Shown: piece after piece, positions 47,956 through 59,799 of the stretch | Numbering within the stretch: the stretch's first letter is position 1 | How the letters are laid out: every line of letters starts with the position of its first letter | The notes under the pieces: generated by a model | Seen by the model: the letters and a program-made list of their open reading frames with translations, nothing else | The model's database searches: none | What the model was told of the DNA's origin: nothing | Program-made: the position numbers and the translations under genes | DNA from: Panopea generosa | Lineage: Eukaryota; Mollusca; Bivalvia; Adapedonta; Hiatellidae | DNA: 64,000 bases | Assembly: GCA_029582155.1 (NCBI GenBank) | Contig: CM055898.1 | Coordinates: forward strand, 34,216,955-34,280,954 | Direction: 5' to 3'

Positions 47956-48256
47956 CCCTTTACTTCATATAGACGCCTTTGGATACCTCTAATATAGACG
48001 CCTTTAGACACCTCTAATATAGATGCCTTTGGACACCTCTAATATAGATGCCTTTGGACACCTCTAATATAGATGCCTTTGGACACCTAATATAGAAGGC
48101 TTTTGAATTATTGGTTGAATTATGATTATATTAACTGACAGAGTGGAAAACAGTGCAGGAAGTGTTCAGATTGCGAGCAATCTGAACTTTTCCTGCACTG
48201 TTTTCATAGGCCTTTTGTAATTGGTGTGGGAAAACATGCATCTATGGAGTAAAGGG
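47956..48256. mobile_element. TTAA MITE with palindrome, copy 1, in a CELF intron
   Basis: A 301-bp element flanked by TTAA on both sides (47952-47955 and 48257-48260). The ends are inverted: CCCTTTACTTCATATAGACG at the left, and the right end reverse-complements to CCCTTTACTCCATAGATGC. The CCCTTT start and TTAA target fit the piggyBac group. Near the left end a 25-bp unit 'atatagatgcctttggacac' + 'ctcta' is repeated five times. In the middle is a near-perfect inverted repeat with 29-base arms (48146-48205). There is no coding capacity. Confidence 0.9.
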
Positions 48257-49010
48257 TTAACATGCCAGGTATAAAGTATTAGGTCAAGGATATTCTAACT
48301 TGTGACTTTACTAAAAAAGAATTTCAACAGAATCATGGCTCTACTGAGGTTTTAATCAAAATATTACACCAACAGATGGAATCCCATCTTCTCAACCATG
48401 AACTACTTATGATTGATTCTAGCTCTTTTCATGGAATTGTTTACTGATTTTATACAGAATTAATGAATGAATAAGGTTTTACAGCGTACCAACACATTAT
48501 AGGTTATTCGACGCCAACAGGAAGGAAGATTCCAGGTTCACTCTACATTTACAAAAACAACAAATTAACATACAGATTAAAAAAAATACATCAACAAATG
48601 AATATGCAGAATGAACTTAGAGCCTTGATACCTGCAGAACTGCAGAGTTTCAGCAAATTCTATCGTATTACTCAATTTGTCGCTTCTTACGACATGCATA
48701 AGCCACAGTGATCCTATTCGTGCCATTACTCATGGCTCCTTGGAACCACACCGGGGTTGATAATTTAACCACAATAGTGAACATGACAAAAAATGATAAA
48801 ACACGACACCCATTCGGAGGATTCCTACCCCTCTGCAAAGATCGACAGTTATTCTATTCTTAGCTTGAACCACACGGGCTAGATTTTATACAGAAAAACA
48901 TATATGCGAAATATTAAACAGATAAATAACTTTTATTTGGTTATTCCTTAGGCTGTATTTAATTTCAAAACGGACAAATAAGAATAAATAAAGGAGACAT
49001 ACAATTTAAT

Positions 49011-49299
49011 TGATTGATTGATAGAATATTTAGCATCATTTTTATGCCACCGAGGACTAACAGACGATTAACTTTACCACTGTTTCCTGGGATAAGCCAG
49101 TACTCGAGCACACCCCATCTCCGCAAGTAACTGATAACTTTCCCACTTGAATCAGTGGTGAGAGACAAATGATAATAATGAATCACAATGTCGTTTATCA
49201 ATCATCACCGAGACTGCTGCCAGGCAGGGGATTCGAACTCACGACCACTGGGTTAATAGTCAGACGCGTAACCGACTGAGCTAATCAGGCCCGGCCATA
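49011..49299 (-). mobile_element. tRNA-derived SINE, family A, well-preserved copy in a CELF intron
   Basis: Reverse relative of 7067-7349. The minus-strand head contains CTGATTAGCTCAGTCGGTTA, CGCGTCTGAC and GAGTTCGAATCCCCTGCC. The body matches throughout ('gccagtactcgagcacacccc', 'ccgcaagtaactgataac'). The tail ends in repeated 'tgat' units (49011-49022). It is flanked by AATTTAAT at 49003-49010 and 49300-49307, a target-site duplication. Confidence 0.88.
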
Positions 49300-50419
49300 A
49301 ATTTAATAAACTCTTTTGTTTGCGTATAATAGTTTATGTAAGCGGCATCGATTATCATTTTACCGTTTAGATCATTGATTTTACAAAAAACAAAGTAATT
49401 TTAAAATTGGCTCGAGAATACAAGTGCGATCGACAGAGAAGATTAATTGTTGTTTGTTTGGTCATCAATTAAAGTGATAAAAGATAATAATAACTGTGTT
49501 TTTAGCGAGAATGAGTTGTATTGTCATGTGTTAATCTCCTTGTTTTCTATATGCATTGCATTGATTTCTGCCAATTGTTTCGAAATTCGATTGGGTGAAA
49601 ATGAGCAAATTTTATCTTAAAGTGCGTGTCTGATTTTAATTCATACCATAAATATATAATTCCTTACTATGTTTTAATTTTTATTATTAAACAAATTCAT
49701 CAATTAAATTATACTGAGTTCTTTTCTATTTTTACTTTTATACGCAAAATATAGGTTATAAGTCAGTAAAAGAAAAACCTCTAGCACCAACCTGTGTTAA
49801 GCAAGCAATTTTGAACTTTCCCTTGGCCGATTGCTTAAAACAGCTTTGACTGTATATCTCACTGAGTAAATGGCAAATATCAGGTCCCTCCCTTTAACAT
49901 CAGTAATGACATTTTAAATTACAATTTTTTTAAATACTGCTTATTGGAACTGTTGTCTATGATAGCTGCTATACAAGCATGATATCCCAGGGTGCAGTGC
50001 GCTATGCTCCATTAACCTCTGTCAACATTACATGATTCTTGCAATATTAAATCTACTGGCACAATTGACAAAATCATGACTTGCCAGTTTTACATTATTT
50101 TATTTGTGCCAAATGGAAATTTGTTTCCACACTTGCTTAAATATAAAATGTTTGAACTAAGTTTATGCCTTGGAATATTTAGCGCAGAAATAAATGTAAG
50201 TGTACAGGCATGAGTAAAGACAACATTTTTAAGTAAAAATGCAGATTTAATCAAAATGGAATTATAATTAAAAGTTGCCATGTCTTAATTGTCTCCGATA
50301 CATGTGTGATCATATAATGTAGGTTTAATATTGCAAGAATCTTATAAATTTTGAGACACTGACAGAAGCCAATGGAGCATAGCACAATAAACCCTGGGAG
50401 AGAATGCCATACAACCTAC

Positions 50420-50500
50420 CTTCTGTCTGCTTACCCGCTGGTGCGTTGGCAGCCTGCAGTTGTGGAGTCGCTTGTTGGTTAAACGCGTTCGGGAATGATG
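50420..50500 (-). CDS. CELF: CELF, linker exon before RRM3
   Basis: 81 bases (27 codons), encoding SFPNAFNQQATPQLQAANAP, then AGKQTE, joining to GPDGAN in the next exon. The acceptor is CCTATTTCAG, the donor GAAG/GTAGGT. Phase 1 at both ends. This corresponds to the short Gln/Ala-rich stretch just before RRM3 in vertebrate CELF proteins, where alternative splicing is common. Confidence 0.93.
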
Positions 50501-50564
50501 CTGAAATAGGATGTTATTTTTGGTCACAAATTTGGTAAATATGCGCAGAACAGCACTGAGGTAT

Positions 50565-51152
50565 GTATAACAAGAGGGCCATGATTGCCAATAATTGCTC
50601 ACCTGCGACATAGAAGACCAGGCCAATAAAAAGCCATAATTCAGACTAGATTTTGTCACAATTCAAAACCTTTTTTGATATATTATAGATATATAACTTT
50701 TGTGCAAATCTGGTGAAATTCAATAGAAAAAGGCGGAGGTGAGAGTGCATAAAATGTCAAATAGCTCATTCTTTTTTACTACTGATACTCCAACATTAAT
50801 TATTTGTTTTGACCAGTTCAAAAACTCGTAAAAGATATTGTTTTTAGAACTACTGTAAATTAAGGAGGATCAAGTAAGCCTGCAGGAGTTAGAGTGCACA
50901 CAAAGTAAGATAATTTAAAAAAAAAAAATATGATTCAAGGGTCATCATTAATTACTCAATTGGGCCAATTCAAGAATTTGCGCAAGATACTACAGCTATA
51001 CAACTTCTGTGTGAATGTGAGGGTTGAATTAAAAATGCAGGTGCTAGAGTGTATATACACAACAGTAAGTTAACGGACAGATGCGAGATGGACAATGGAC
51101 ACAAGGCAATCAGAATAACTCACCACAAGCTTTGCTCAAGTGAGCTAAGAAT
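50565..51152 (+). repeat. Dispersed mollusc-type repeat (CAAGAGGGCCATGAT...GAGCTAAG)
   Basis: Begins 'acaagagggccatgattgcc' with 'gctcacctgcgac', contains 'gtgaaattcaatag' and 'gttttgaccagttcaa', and ends 'gcgagatggacaatggacac', 'gcaatcagaataactcacc', 'gctttgctcaagtgagctaa'. The end can form a small stem (agctttgctcaagtgagct). This class is abundant in bivalve genomes. A relative is at 56889-57490. Confidence 0.68.
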
Positions 51153-51800
51153 TATTACAGCTGCAGGTTCCTTAAAAACTATCATTCACTATGGTTATGT
51201 TAAATAAAGGTAACTAGACCAATCAATCACTGAAGGGAATTTGTGGGGTATAAGAAACTTACTTAAGAATATCATGACCATTACATAAATTCAATAAAGA
51301 ATGTAAACATGGCAACCATTTTTAAAATACTGTATGTCATATTAGCACAAAACCACGGGTAAAATATTAGAAACTAAAACCCTCACAACAAAATCCACCA
51401 TATGTATATTAGTATTTTGATAAAAAATTTTTTACAATTAATAAAATATTCTATTAACATTTTTTTTATTTCAGAAATTTAAAGATTTTTGATTGTGCAA
51501 AATTTCATCTAAGCCAACAAAATATGTTTTTCTTGGCAATGTTTAAAGGGAGAATCTTTTAAATAAAAATTGTATAACAAATCTCTATACTTCTCTATAA
51601 ACACTGCGAGGTTGTCAACAACAACATATAACTGAAAGTGTGGGAAAGATGGGAATTCAATAACATAATGATTAGCAAAATAATAATATCGCTTCAAATA
51701 TCTGCATTCCCAAAATTTTAAATATATATAGGTACTTCTTACAATCAAGTATATCTGCTTCAGAAGTAAACATTTAGTCAGTTTTTCTTTAATTAACCAG
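51153..51800. other. CELF intron sequence
   Basis: AT-rich with homopolymer runs; nothing recognised. Confidence 0.5.
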
Positions 51801-51804
51801 TAGA

Positions 51805-52155
51805 ATTCTTTAAGACCATTTCACAGTGTATGACAATGCAAAATTATTCAACATATATCTGTCATTTAGCCCATTTTACAGTGCACCACTGCAAAAAACA
51901 ATTGGCTTATCATACTGTCATTTAGCCCATTTCACAGTGCACCACTGCTAAAATCAGTTGGCTTAACATATCGCCATTTAGTCTATTTCAGTGTATAAAT
52001 ACACAATATTTAGCCTATTATATTGCGCTTTGCCCATTTCACAGCGTACAACAGTACAAACCATTTAGCCTATTATATTGTCACTTTGCCCATTTCACAG
52101 TGCAAAGCAGTAGAAACCATTTAGCCTATTATATTTTCACTTTATCTATTTTACC
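51805..52155. repeat. Degenerate tandem repeat, about 55-60 bp, in a CELF intron
   Basis: Five or six eroded units built on 'catttagcccatttcacagtg' and 'caccactgc' or 'tacaaaccatttagcctatta' with 'tattgtcac'. Confidence 0.65.
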
Positions 52156-54299
52156 CTGTGTGAAAAACTTTAGCACCTCTAACAAAATGAACATCCCTTT
52201 GGTGCAGGCATCAGTGATGGGATGTAAATCATAAAGCAAAATAAATATTTACTGTAATATACTGTATTATGCTTGTAAATATAACAACACATTAACAGAA
52301 AAGAAGCAACATTCAGCCATAAAATGAGATAATGCTCTCACAGAGAGTTTTAGTAAAGAACAGAGGGATTGGGGCAAACAGGGAGGTAACTAAAAATTGC
52401 ATCCATCTAAATTCTGATGGAATATCAGTTACATGTTTTAATAAACTGAACAAGCACAGTACATAAAACACCAAACACTCTACTTAAGCTAATAAAACAT
52501 GAAAATAAAACAGTAACTGAAGGAAGCGGCAAAGAATAAAACTAGATCTATTTGAAGACATATATTTAATAAAATGAAAGAAAAATACATAAACTTTGAT
52601 ATAAATAAATACACTGCAAAGAATTGACTGTTACAGCAAATGTTTAAGATATCCAATACTGAAACTATTGAGATATTTCAAAACAAGAATCAAATCTTGT
52701 GCATTTCAATAGCATCTTTTTTCATATTTGAGTTTATTCTCTAGAAGAAAAACTAAAACATTAAAAAATAATCAGACTATTTCTGTTTAATTTAAGATAC
52801 TTCCATTGGGCCATCAATGAAAAAAAAAAAGTTTGCCATTTTCTAACCAAGGATTTCAAAAGTGGGTTGATGGTAAGATGGTACTGGTAGGTTAAATATA
52901 TATTGTTTGAAGAGAAATTCTTAAAGATTTTTTTTTTTGGGAAGGAACTTTTTTGCACGAGTTAGACCTTCCTTAAAAAGAATGTTGCTGTGCTCCTACC
53001 TACTCATTAAAAATTGCAGCTAACCAGCCATTTTTATTGCCTTTCAAAGCGTTTATTTTTTTCCCATGATATATGTCAATTTTTTAAAAAAAATATATGT
53101 TTTTCAAGCTTTCTGTCCAACTTTGTAAAAAAAAAAATTTTTTTTTTAAGGATATTATCTCAATTTAGGTACATGTATTGTGATAAAATTTCCAAGACAC
53201 TTCCTTTGATCAGTAATCTACACTTACAATACAAGCAATACATGAAGCAGTTACACAACAACAAAGCCATACAATAACTAAAGCTAGCATGCATGCCAGG
53301 TGTATGGCTCATTTCTTACAATTCAAATATGGTGTGCAACAAGGAGATCCTTTATGTCCATTTTCTTTTCAATTTTAATAATACAAATGATTTCAGTGAA
53401 TTTTTTATTCAAACTTTGTGTATGATTTTAGCCTGGGAAAATGGTAATAAAATAAGACACTTTTAGACAAGTTTATCTGTGACCACAACTTTGTGTTCTG
53501 TCACATCTGTGTGGAAGAAAAATGCCACATTTTATCACTAAGTACTGATTTCATGCCATATCAAAGACAAAATTTAACACACAACTACTTCACCACCGAT
53601 CAAAAATTTGAAAAATAATCAATGATTCAAGTTAAACTGTTGATGTACAAAGTACCCACAATGCTACACAACACGGTACAAAGATAAAGTGAGCGAAATA
53701 GACACTTGTGTTAGGAATTAAGTTGTTGTTTTTTTGTTTCGATTTAAAGTATTAAAGAAATGTTAAAGAACACAACTGAATGACAAGAATTTGTTTCTTA
53801 GCAGTTTAAGACTTGCCGAGAAGGAACACATACAGAATTAGGCTATTTAACTGGGATATATTATATCTAACATAAAGCTTTCATCAGAACCTCTCTAAAT
53901 TCAGTGAAATAAGATACAAGTGTAAAGTCAAAGTTTAAAAAATAGTAACATCTTTCTATTTAATACAAAGAACTTACATACAGGGATTACATAGTGAACA
54001 AAGCTGAGAAGAAAGGGGAAGAAAAACATTTCCGAAATATACAAATGTATTATTTCACTAGAATTTAGACAAATTCTTGATGCTTTACATTAGGTATGGC
54101 TGCTGGCAACACCATGTGTACTGTAGTTGCTTAGACAACCAAGGAAGCTTCTTTTAACATGAGCTTAAATTAGTGTTTTAAATGGTAAAGTTTGCATCAA
54201 ATATGTGTGCAGAGCACTGGGACAACATCAGAAAAGTTGGATGATTCACATAATATCATTAAATGCAATGGCAGATCATCATAAATCAACTTTTACAGA
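52156..54299. other. CELF intron sequence
   Basis: No exon or repeat family was recognised. T-rich runs occur at 52926-52938 and 53129-53148. Confidence 0.5.
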
Positions 54300-54309
54300 T
54301 ATATGCTTG

Positions 54310-55445
54310 TATGGGTACAGGACTTATTCAAATACATATAAATGTATGAGTATATAACTTGTTCAAATATATATAAATGTTCGAGTATATGACTTGTTCA
54401 AATATATATAAATGTATGAGTATATGACTTGTTCAAATATATATAAATGTTTGAGTATATGACTTGTTCAAATACATATAAATGTATGAGTATATGACTT
54501 GTTCAAATACATATAAATGAACGAGTATATGATTTGTTCAAATATATATAAATGTATGAGTATATGACTTGTTCAAATATATATAAATGTATGAGTATAT
54601 GACTTGTTCAAATATATATAAATGTATGAGTATATAACTTGTTCAAATATATATAAATGTATGAGTATATCACTTGTTCAAATACATATAAATGTATGAG
54701 TATATGACTTGTTCAAATATATACAAATGTATGAGTATATAACTTGTTCAAATATATACAAATGTATGAGTATATCACTTGTTCAAATATATATAAATGT
54801 TTTGAGTATATGACTTGTTCAAATATATATAAATGTATGAGTATATGACTTGTTCAAATATATATAAATGTTTGAGTATATGACTTGTTCAAATACATAT
54901 AAATGTACGAGTATATGATTTGTTCAAATATATATAAATGTATGAGTATATGACTTGTTCAAATATATATAAATGTTTGAGTATATGACTTGTTAAAGTA
55001 CATATAAATGTATGAGTATACGACTTGTTTCAATACATATAAATGTATGAGTATATGACTTTTTCAAATATACATAAATGTATGAGTATATGACTTGTTC
55101 AAACATATATAAATGTATGAGTATATGACTTGTTCAAATACATATAAATTTATGAGTATATGACTTGTTCAAATATATATAAATGTGTGAGAATATGACT
55201 TGTTAAAGTACATATAAATGTATGAGTAAACGACTTGTTTAAATATATATAAATGTATGAGTATAGGACTTGTTCAAATATATATAAATGTATGAGTATG
55301 ACTTGTTAAAGTAAAAATAAATGTATGAGTATACAACTTGTTTAAATACATATAAATGTATGAGTAAATGATGTGTTCAAATACATATAAATGTATGAGT
55401 ATATGACTTGTTAAAGTACATATAAACGTATGAGTAAGTGATGTA
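54310..55445. repeat. 35-bp tandem array in a CELF intron, about 32 units
   Basis: The consensus is GTTCAAATATATATAAATGT then ATGAGTATATGACTT (35 bp). Variants with 'acata' for 'atata', 'gttaaagtaca' for 'gttcaaataca', and 'acgag' or 'ttgag' for 'atgag' recur in blocks, so parts of the array were duplicated as multi-unit blocks. It ends about 320 bp from the CELF exon at 55769-55984. Confidence 0.93.
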
Positions 55446-55768
55446 ACTCAACTATCTTATATATGTTAAATAAGTGATCCAAAATATCGCGCTGAAGTAT
55501 ATTTTATAAATATTAAAAATTGTGAATAAAACTGGATGAAACTGGAACGTATTAACACCAATGGCTCTCTTGACCAATCAGAATGGGTATCACTACAGTA
55601 CACATAACATCCACCAATCCCAGAAGCCGTTACATAGTGAGTGAGTATAAGCATGGTCTATACACAGCACTCCATCCAAAAACACCGAGAGGACAAGATC
55701 CCCGTTCACCCGCCCGCACACCTCAACACGAAACATGGGACATCGTAAGATAAAAATGAGCCATTTAC

Positions 55769-55984
55769 CTGTAGCGGGGCTGAGTAAACCTGACAAACCT
55801 GCGTATTGCTGGATTCCGGAGTACGCCTGAGTCAGGGCGTCCATACCGGAAGTGCCGTTGTTAAGACCGTTGGTGATGCCTGGTGAAATGCTTGTGGCGG
55901 CCATGTTGTTATTACCAAGGTTTTGTAAACCTGCAAAGCCGCTTAAGGAACTATTTGATGTGGACAATGACCCAGATAACGACA
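55769..55984 (-). CDS. CELF: CELF, linker exon with the MDALTQAYSGIQQYAG motif
   Basis: 216 bases (72 codons), phase 1 at both ends. It encodes a Ser/Gly/Asn-rich segment (SLSGSLSTSNSSLSGF, then NLGNNNMAATSI) and then NGLNNGTSGMDALTQAYSGI, QQYAGLSGLLSPAT. The NGT..MDALTQAYSGIQQYA motif is a hallmark of the CELF linker between RRM2 and RRM3, a region that carries activation/repression functions in vertebrate members. The acceptor is TTTATTTCAG and the donor ACAG/GTAAATGG. Confidence 0.95.
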
Positions 55985-56346
55985 CTGAAATAAAGTTTAA
56001 GATTAGAATCAAACATGTAACAATAATGCAACGCACAATTCATAACAAGATTTCTCAGAAACCACTTCTTTACATTATGTCTAAAAAAAACATTTAACAT
56101 AAAACATAGAAATGACATTTAAGCTATTCTGAACATGGATAAACACGGGTTAATGTAGCAACAAACGAAATACGCTATGCAACATGGATCCTAGCCGAAC
56201 ATTCTTAAACATTGAACAATAAATATATTGGATCTTAACACAGAACAAACTGTCTAATAACATGGAAACATAAAGCCAACAAATAATGAAATACTCATGA
56301 AGTCACATGATATCTATTCCCTCTCATGTGACGAAACTACTAGTAC

Positions 56347-56628
56347 CTGATTGGTTCTGATTATTAGAGTTGTCACCTCCTCCTTGGTTCATATTCTGCA
56401 TGTTGCCTCCCATATTTCCCATGTTGCCGCCCATATTTCCCATGTTGCTGCCCATATTCTGCATGTTGCCGCCCATATTTCCCATACCGCCGCTGTTTCC
56501 CGCCATATTGCCGAACATATTGCCAAACATGCTCTGCATCATGCTTGCCACGTTACCGTTGCCCATGTTGCTGGCACCTCCGCTGCCGCCCTGCATGTTA
56601 CCATGCATGTTCATAGCATTGAAACCCC
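56347..56628 (-). CDS. CELF: CELF, linker exon with Met/Gly/Asn-rich repeats
   Basis: 282 bases (94 codons), phase 1 at both ends. It encodes GFNAMNMHGNMQGGSGGASN, then a low-complexity stretch of GNM, NMG and QNM units (for example MGNMGGNMQNMGSNMGNMGG), ending GGGDNSNNQNQS. The acceptor is TTTGTAG, the donor ATCAG/GTACTAG. Met- and Asn-rich low-complexity sequence of this kind is not part of the vertebrate CELF linker as I know it, so it may be a lineage-specific expansion. The exon is in frame with both neighbours and has no breaks. Confidence 0.9.
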
Positions 56629-56888
56629 CTACAAACAAACAGACACCACATGTTGGCCTGACAAACACACAGTAGACAAAACACAGGGCTCCCTTCCACC
56701 ACACAACTATATTAACTGGCACATCTAGATACAATGGTAAATTTTTTTAATGCTTTTTACATTCATTTCAAAAAGCACTAGTAGACCCTTGGTCAAACAA
56801 CAGCAGGGTAACAAAAGCAACAATCTTTCTTATATATAAAGAGCCTAAAAAACAACAATTTTTAGAGAAATAGAAAAAAAATAATCTT

Positions 56889-57490
56889 AACAAGAGATTC
56901 ACAATATCCCTTAATCGTTCACCTGTGGTATAAGTGACTATGTTTACTACAAGATATTAACAACTAGAAATGTGTCGGTCGACATCAATGCATCGCTATT
57001 GATAAAATTTTTTACAAAAAATGACATAACTCTTGAATTGACAAATATCGAACTTGACCATTATTTTACACATGGGATATTTATTAAATATATAGATCCC
57101 TTCAAAAGATATTGATAGGAAACCAATTTTTAAATGGACAGACAAACGAAACAAAAGGGGCAACATGTTATGCCCCTTCACATTTCTCTGAATGGCAGGG
57201 ACATAAAAATGTAATTTAATTATTATGTCATAGCCTAATGAATGCTGAAGACTGAAGATTGTACATTTCTTTGTCAATTCAAGGGCCATAACTTAAACAG
57301 CTATTACTTAAATTTGAGAAATACTAAAAGTATTTATGATTACATGGCTACCATATACTTTTGGAAAAGATCATACAACAAATGCATGTGCTAGAGTGTA
57401 CTAAAACTTAAAAGTAAAGACCAACGACAGCTGACAGACAAAGAGCAATCAGAAAAGCTCGCAGTAAGTCTACCACTCATTGAGCTAAAG
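56889..57490 (+). repeat. Dispersed mollusc-type repeat, second copy, in a CELF intron
   Basis: Starts 'aacaagagattcacaatatcc' with 'cgttcacctgtgg', and ends 'aacgacagctgacagac', 'gagcaatcagaaaagctcgc', 'ccactcattgagctaaag'. Same order of landmarks as 50565-51152, but more diverged. Confidence 0.6.
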
Positions 57491-58400
57491 TTTCATTCAA
57501 TATAATTCTCTCAAAGTTGTATTATAATGGAAGGCAGCCATTTATCTTTTGTTAGTGTGAATTACAAACTTTTCAACAAGAACTGGTGAGGATTGTCATA
57601 ATGATTTAAACATATAGTTCTTCCTCTGACAAAACAATTTGCATACAAGAACAAATAAACACAGACATTATAGACAAGAAATATAACACACCACCACCCT
57701 GTCTGACTGATGCTGCTAACTACCCAACATCAGCCAATATATTTATGATGGTTTTGACATCATAGACAAGTTTTGACATCACACAGGATATTCTGACATC
57801 ACAAATGATGCTCGTTCGATAACAGTCATTTTCTATTTCACAGACATCTTTAATTGGTAGCTACAGCAAAGGTTATAAGCAAAAGGGCTACACAGACCTT
57901 AGCAAGAAGTGGTTTGGATATAATTTTATTGTAGATGTAACAGAGCAATGTTGATACATGTATATCAATTCACACATCGTCATAGCAACATTTACAAAAC
58001 AACCCAATCCCCATACACAGAATTGTAACCAAAGGACTGCTTAAAGACAATTAAAAACAACATTTATTTGAATAAAGATAAACACAATACATATAACATT
58101 GTCACAGTGACATAAACATAAAAACAAGAAAGCATTTTTATCTTACAATATGAACACAAGTCACTTTAAAAACCTTTATAATGTTTTATTAAGAGGTCAT
58201 TGTTCATATATGAATTATTCTAGGGTCTCCCTCTTTGAATTTTTTTTATCAATACTAGAATTTCATCTCTCTTTTTACAAATGGTTTCTGCTTGTACCAA
58301 CAGAGATCTTCTCAAAAAATGTTTTTTAAATACATCATGAATAGAATTTACACATTATGATCCATTATTAACAGACTGGTTCTATACCAATTTCTACACT
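57491..58400. other. CELF intron sequence
   Basis: No repeat family or exon was recognised. A short tandem of 'ttttgacatcacaga'-like phrases lies at 57752-57800. Confidence 0.5.
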
Positions 58401-58403
58401 TAC

Positions 58404-58478
58404 CTGGGTTATTTGCGGCATTCGCCAAGGCCGCCAAGCCTTGTAAATTCTGCATGTGCATGTTGTTAGAGGCGTCAC
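58404..58478 (-). CDS. CELF: CELF, short linker exon
   Basis: 75 bases (25 codons), phase 1 at both ends. It encodes DASNNMHMQNLQGLAALANA then ANNP. The acceptor is TTTTCACAG and the donor CCAG/GTAAGTG. The LQGLAALA phrase resembles the Leu/Ala-rich GTLQGLAG segment of vertebrate CELF linkers. Confidence 0.92.
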
Positions 58479-59567
58479 CTGTGAAAACAGAATATAGAAA
58501 ATGTTAATTTGACTGGCAAATCTTACACATTAAAGAAACATCGATCAGAATTTAATCTTAGTTTGTGTTGCTAATTGTTTGACATATAAACATTTTTTAA
58601 ATTTGTACATTCTAAGAGGAAAAAAATCAAAGAAATACGTTTTTCACGCTCATTCTAGTGGCAACTTTATAAATTAATTTCTGTATCCACCTTCAGACTG
58701 CAAAAGCAAAATAATGTTTTTTAATCTCATTTTTTTTTTCTTTTACTATTTTTTTTTTAAATTTAAGTTATTCCAAAACATTTCTCCCAAGAACTGAATA
58801 TACAGGGGGTTACAAAGGTCATTTAGTGAAAGACGAAGTCAGTAGAAAATCAAAACTACAACAGCACAATACAACTATTAACACGTATGGAATAACAAAC
58901 AACACGTACATGCATACATACAAACAGGCCATGGTTTATATATAAAACACATCTGAAGGAATAGTTATAAATCATTAAAAGCAATAATCAAACCATCCTA
59001 CATTAAATTATATCAATTAACTTCAACTGCAAGTCAAACTGGGTAGAAGAACCCATACTGGGTTTTGTTTTTTGAGGGCCAATCAGGTCAATCTTGCAAT
59101 CAAACCTGCTTTCTATTGTGTAATCGGTCTAAACTCTATCCTTTACACTACCTTCCCCACTCTATCATTTACACCACCTTCCCACATATCAAAATTTTTT
59201 GACAAAATGCATTAATTTGAATAGGAAAAAGTTACTGTTCATTGTCAATATTTTACAGCTCTTTAAAACTGAATGAGCTTGAGTATGGTTTTTTGTGCAG
59301 AATTACAATTTCAACAATTTGACAACATACGATTTGTATGGACAAATATGTAAAACAAGTGCAAAGCAATATAATAAACTCTTAATGTCTTCGAAGTTGG
59401 ACAATTTTGAAACTGAAAAATAGAAAGAAATGATACACAATGTTTTAAAGCATTTTACTGTAAAAAAAATAATCAAGTTTTATTTTATCGTTGTTTTTTT
59501 TTCGCCAAAAAAAATATCATTTCTAGTCTTAAACATAACAAAAAATTTAAATATGTTTGCTATATAG
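58479..59567. other. CELF intron sequence
   Basis: AT-rich with long T runs (58730-58760); no exon or repeat family was recognised. The doublet 'cctttacactaccttccccactctatcatttacaccaccttccc' near 59140 is a local duplication. Confidence 0.5.
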
Positions 59568-59799
59568 CCCTTTACTTCATATAGACGCCTTTGGACACCT
59601 GATATAGATGCCTTTGGACACCTTAATATGGAAGACTTTTGAATTATTGGGTGAATTATGTTTATATTAACTGACAGAGTGGAAAACAGTGCAGGAAGTG
59701 TTCAGATTGCTCGTCACGAGCAATTTGAACTCTTCCTGCACTGTTTTCAAAGGCCTTCTGTGATTGGTGCGGGAAAACGCGTATATATGATGTAAAGGG
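59568..59799. mobile_element. TTAA-type MITE with palindrome, copy 2, in a CELF intron
   Basis: 232 bp, same family and same orientation as 47956-48256. Ends CCCTTTACTTCATATAGACG and, reversed, CCCTTTACATCATATATACG. It has only two of the 25-bp subterminal units where copy 1 has five. The central palindrome (59682-59748) is larger: the arms close on TCGT-C-ACGA at the centre. No TTAA duplication is visible at its edges. Confidence 0.85.

Noticed and set aside
56351-56728. Plus-strand frames of 125 and 101 residues rich in His/Val or Pro/Leu
   Set aside because: They are antisense to the repetitive CELF exon at 56347-56628, whose GNM-type repeats keep the opposite strand open.
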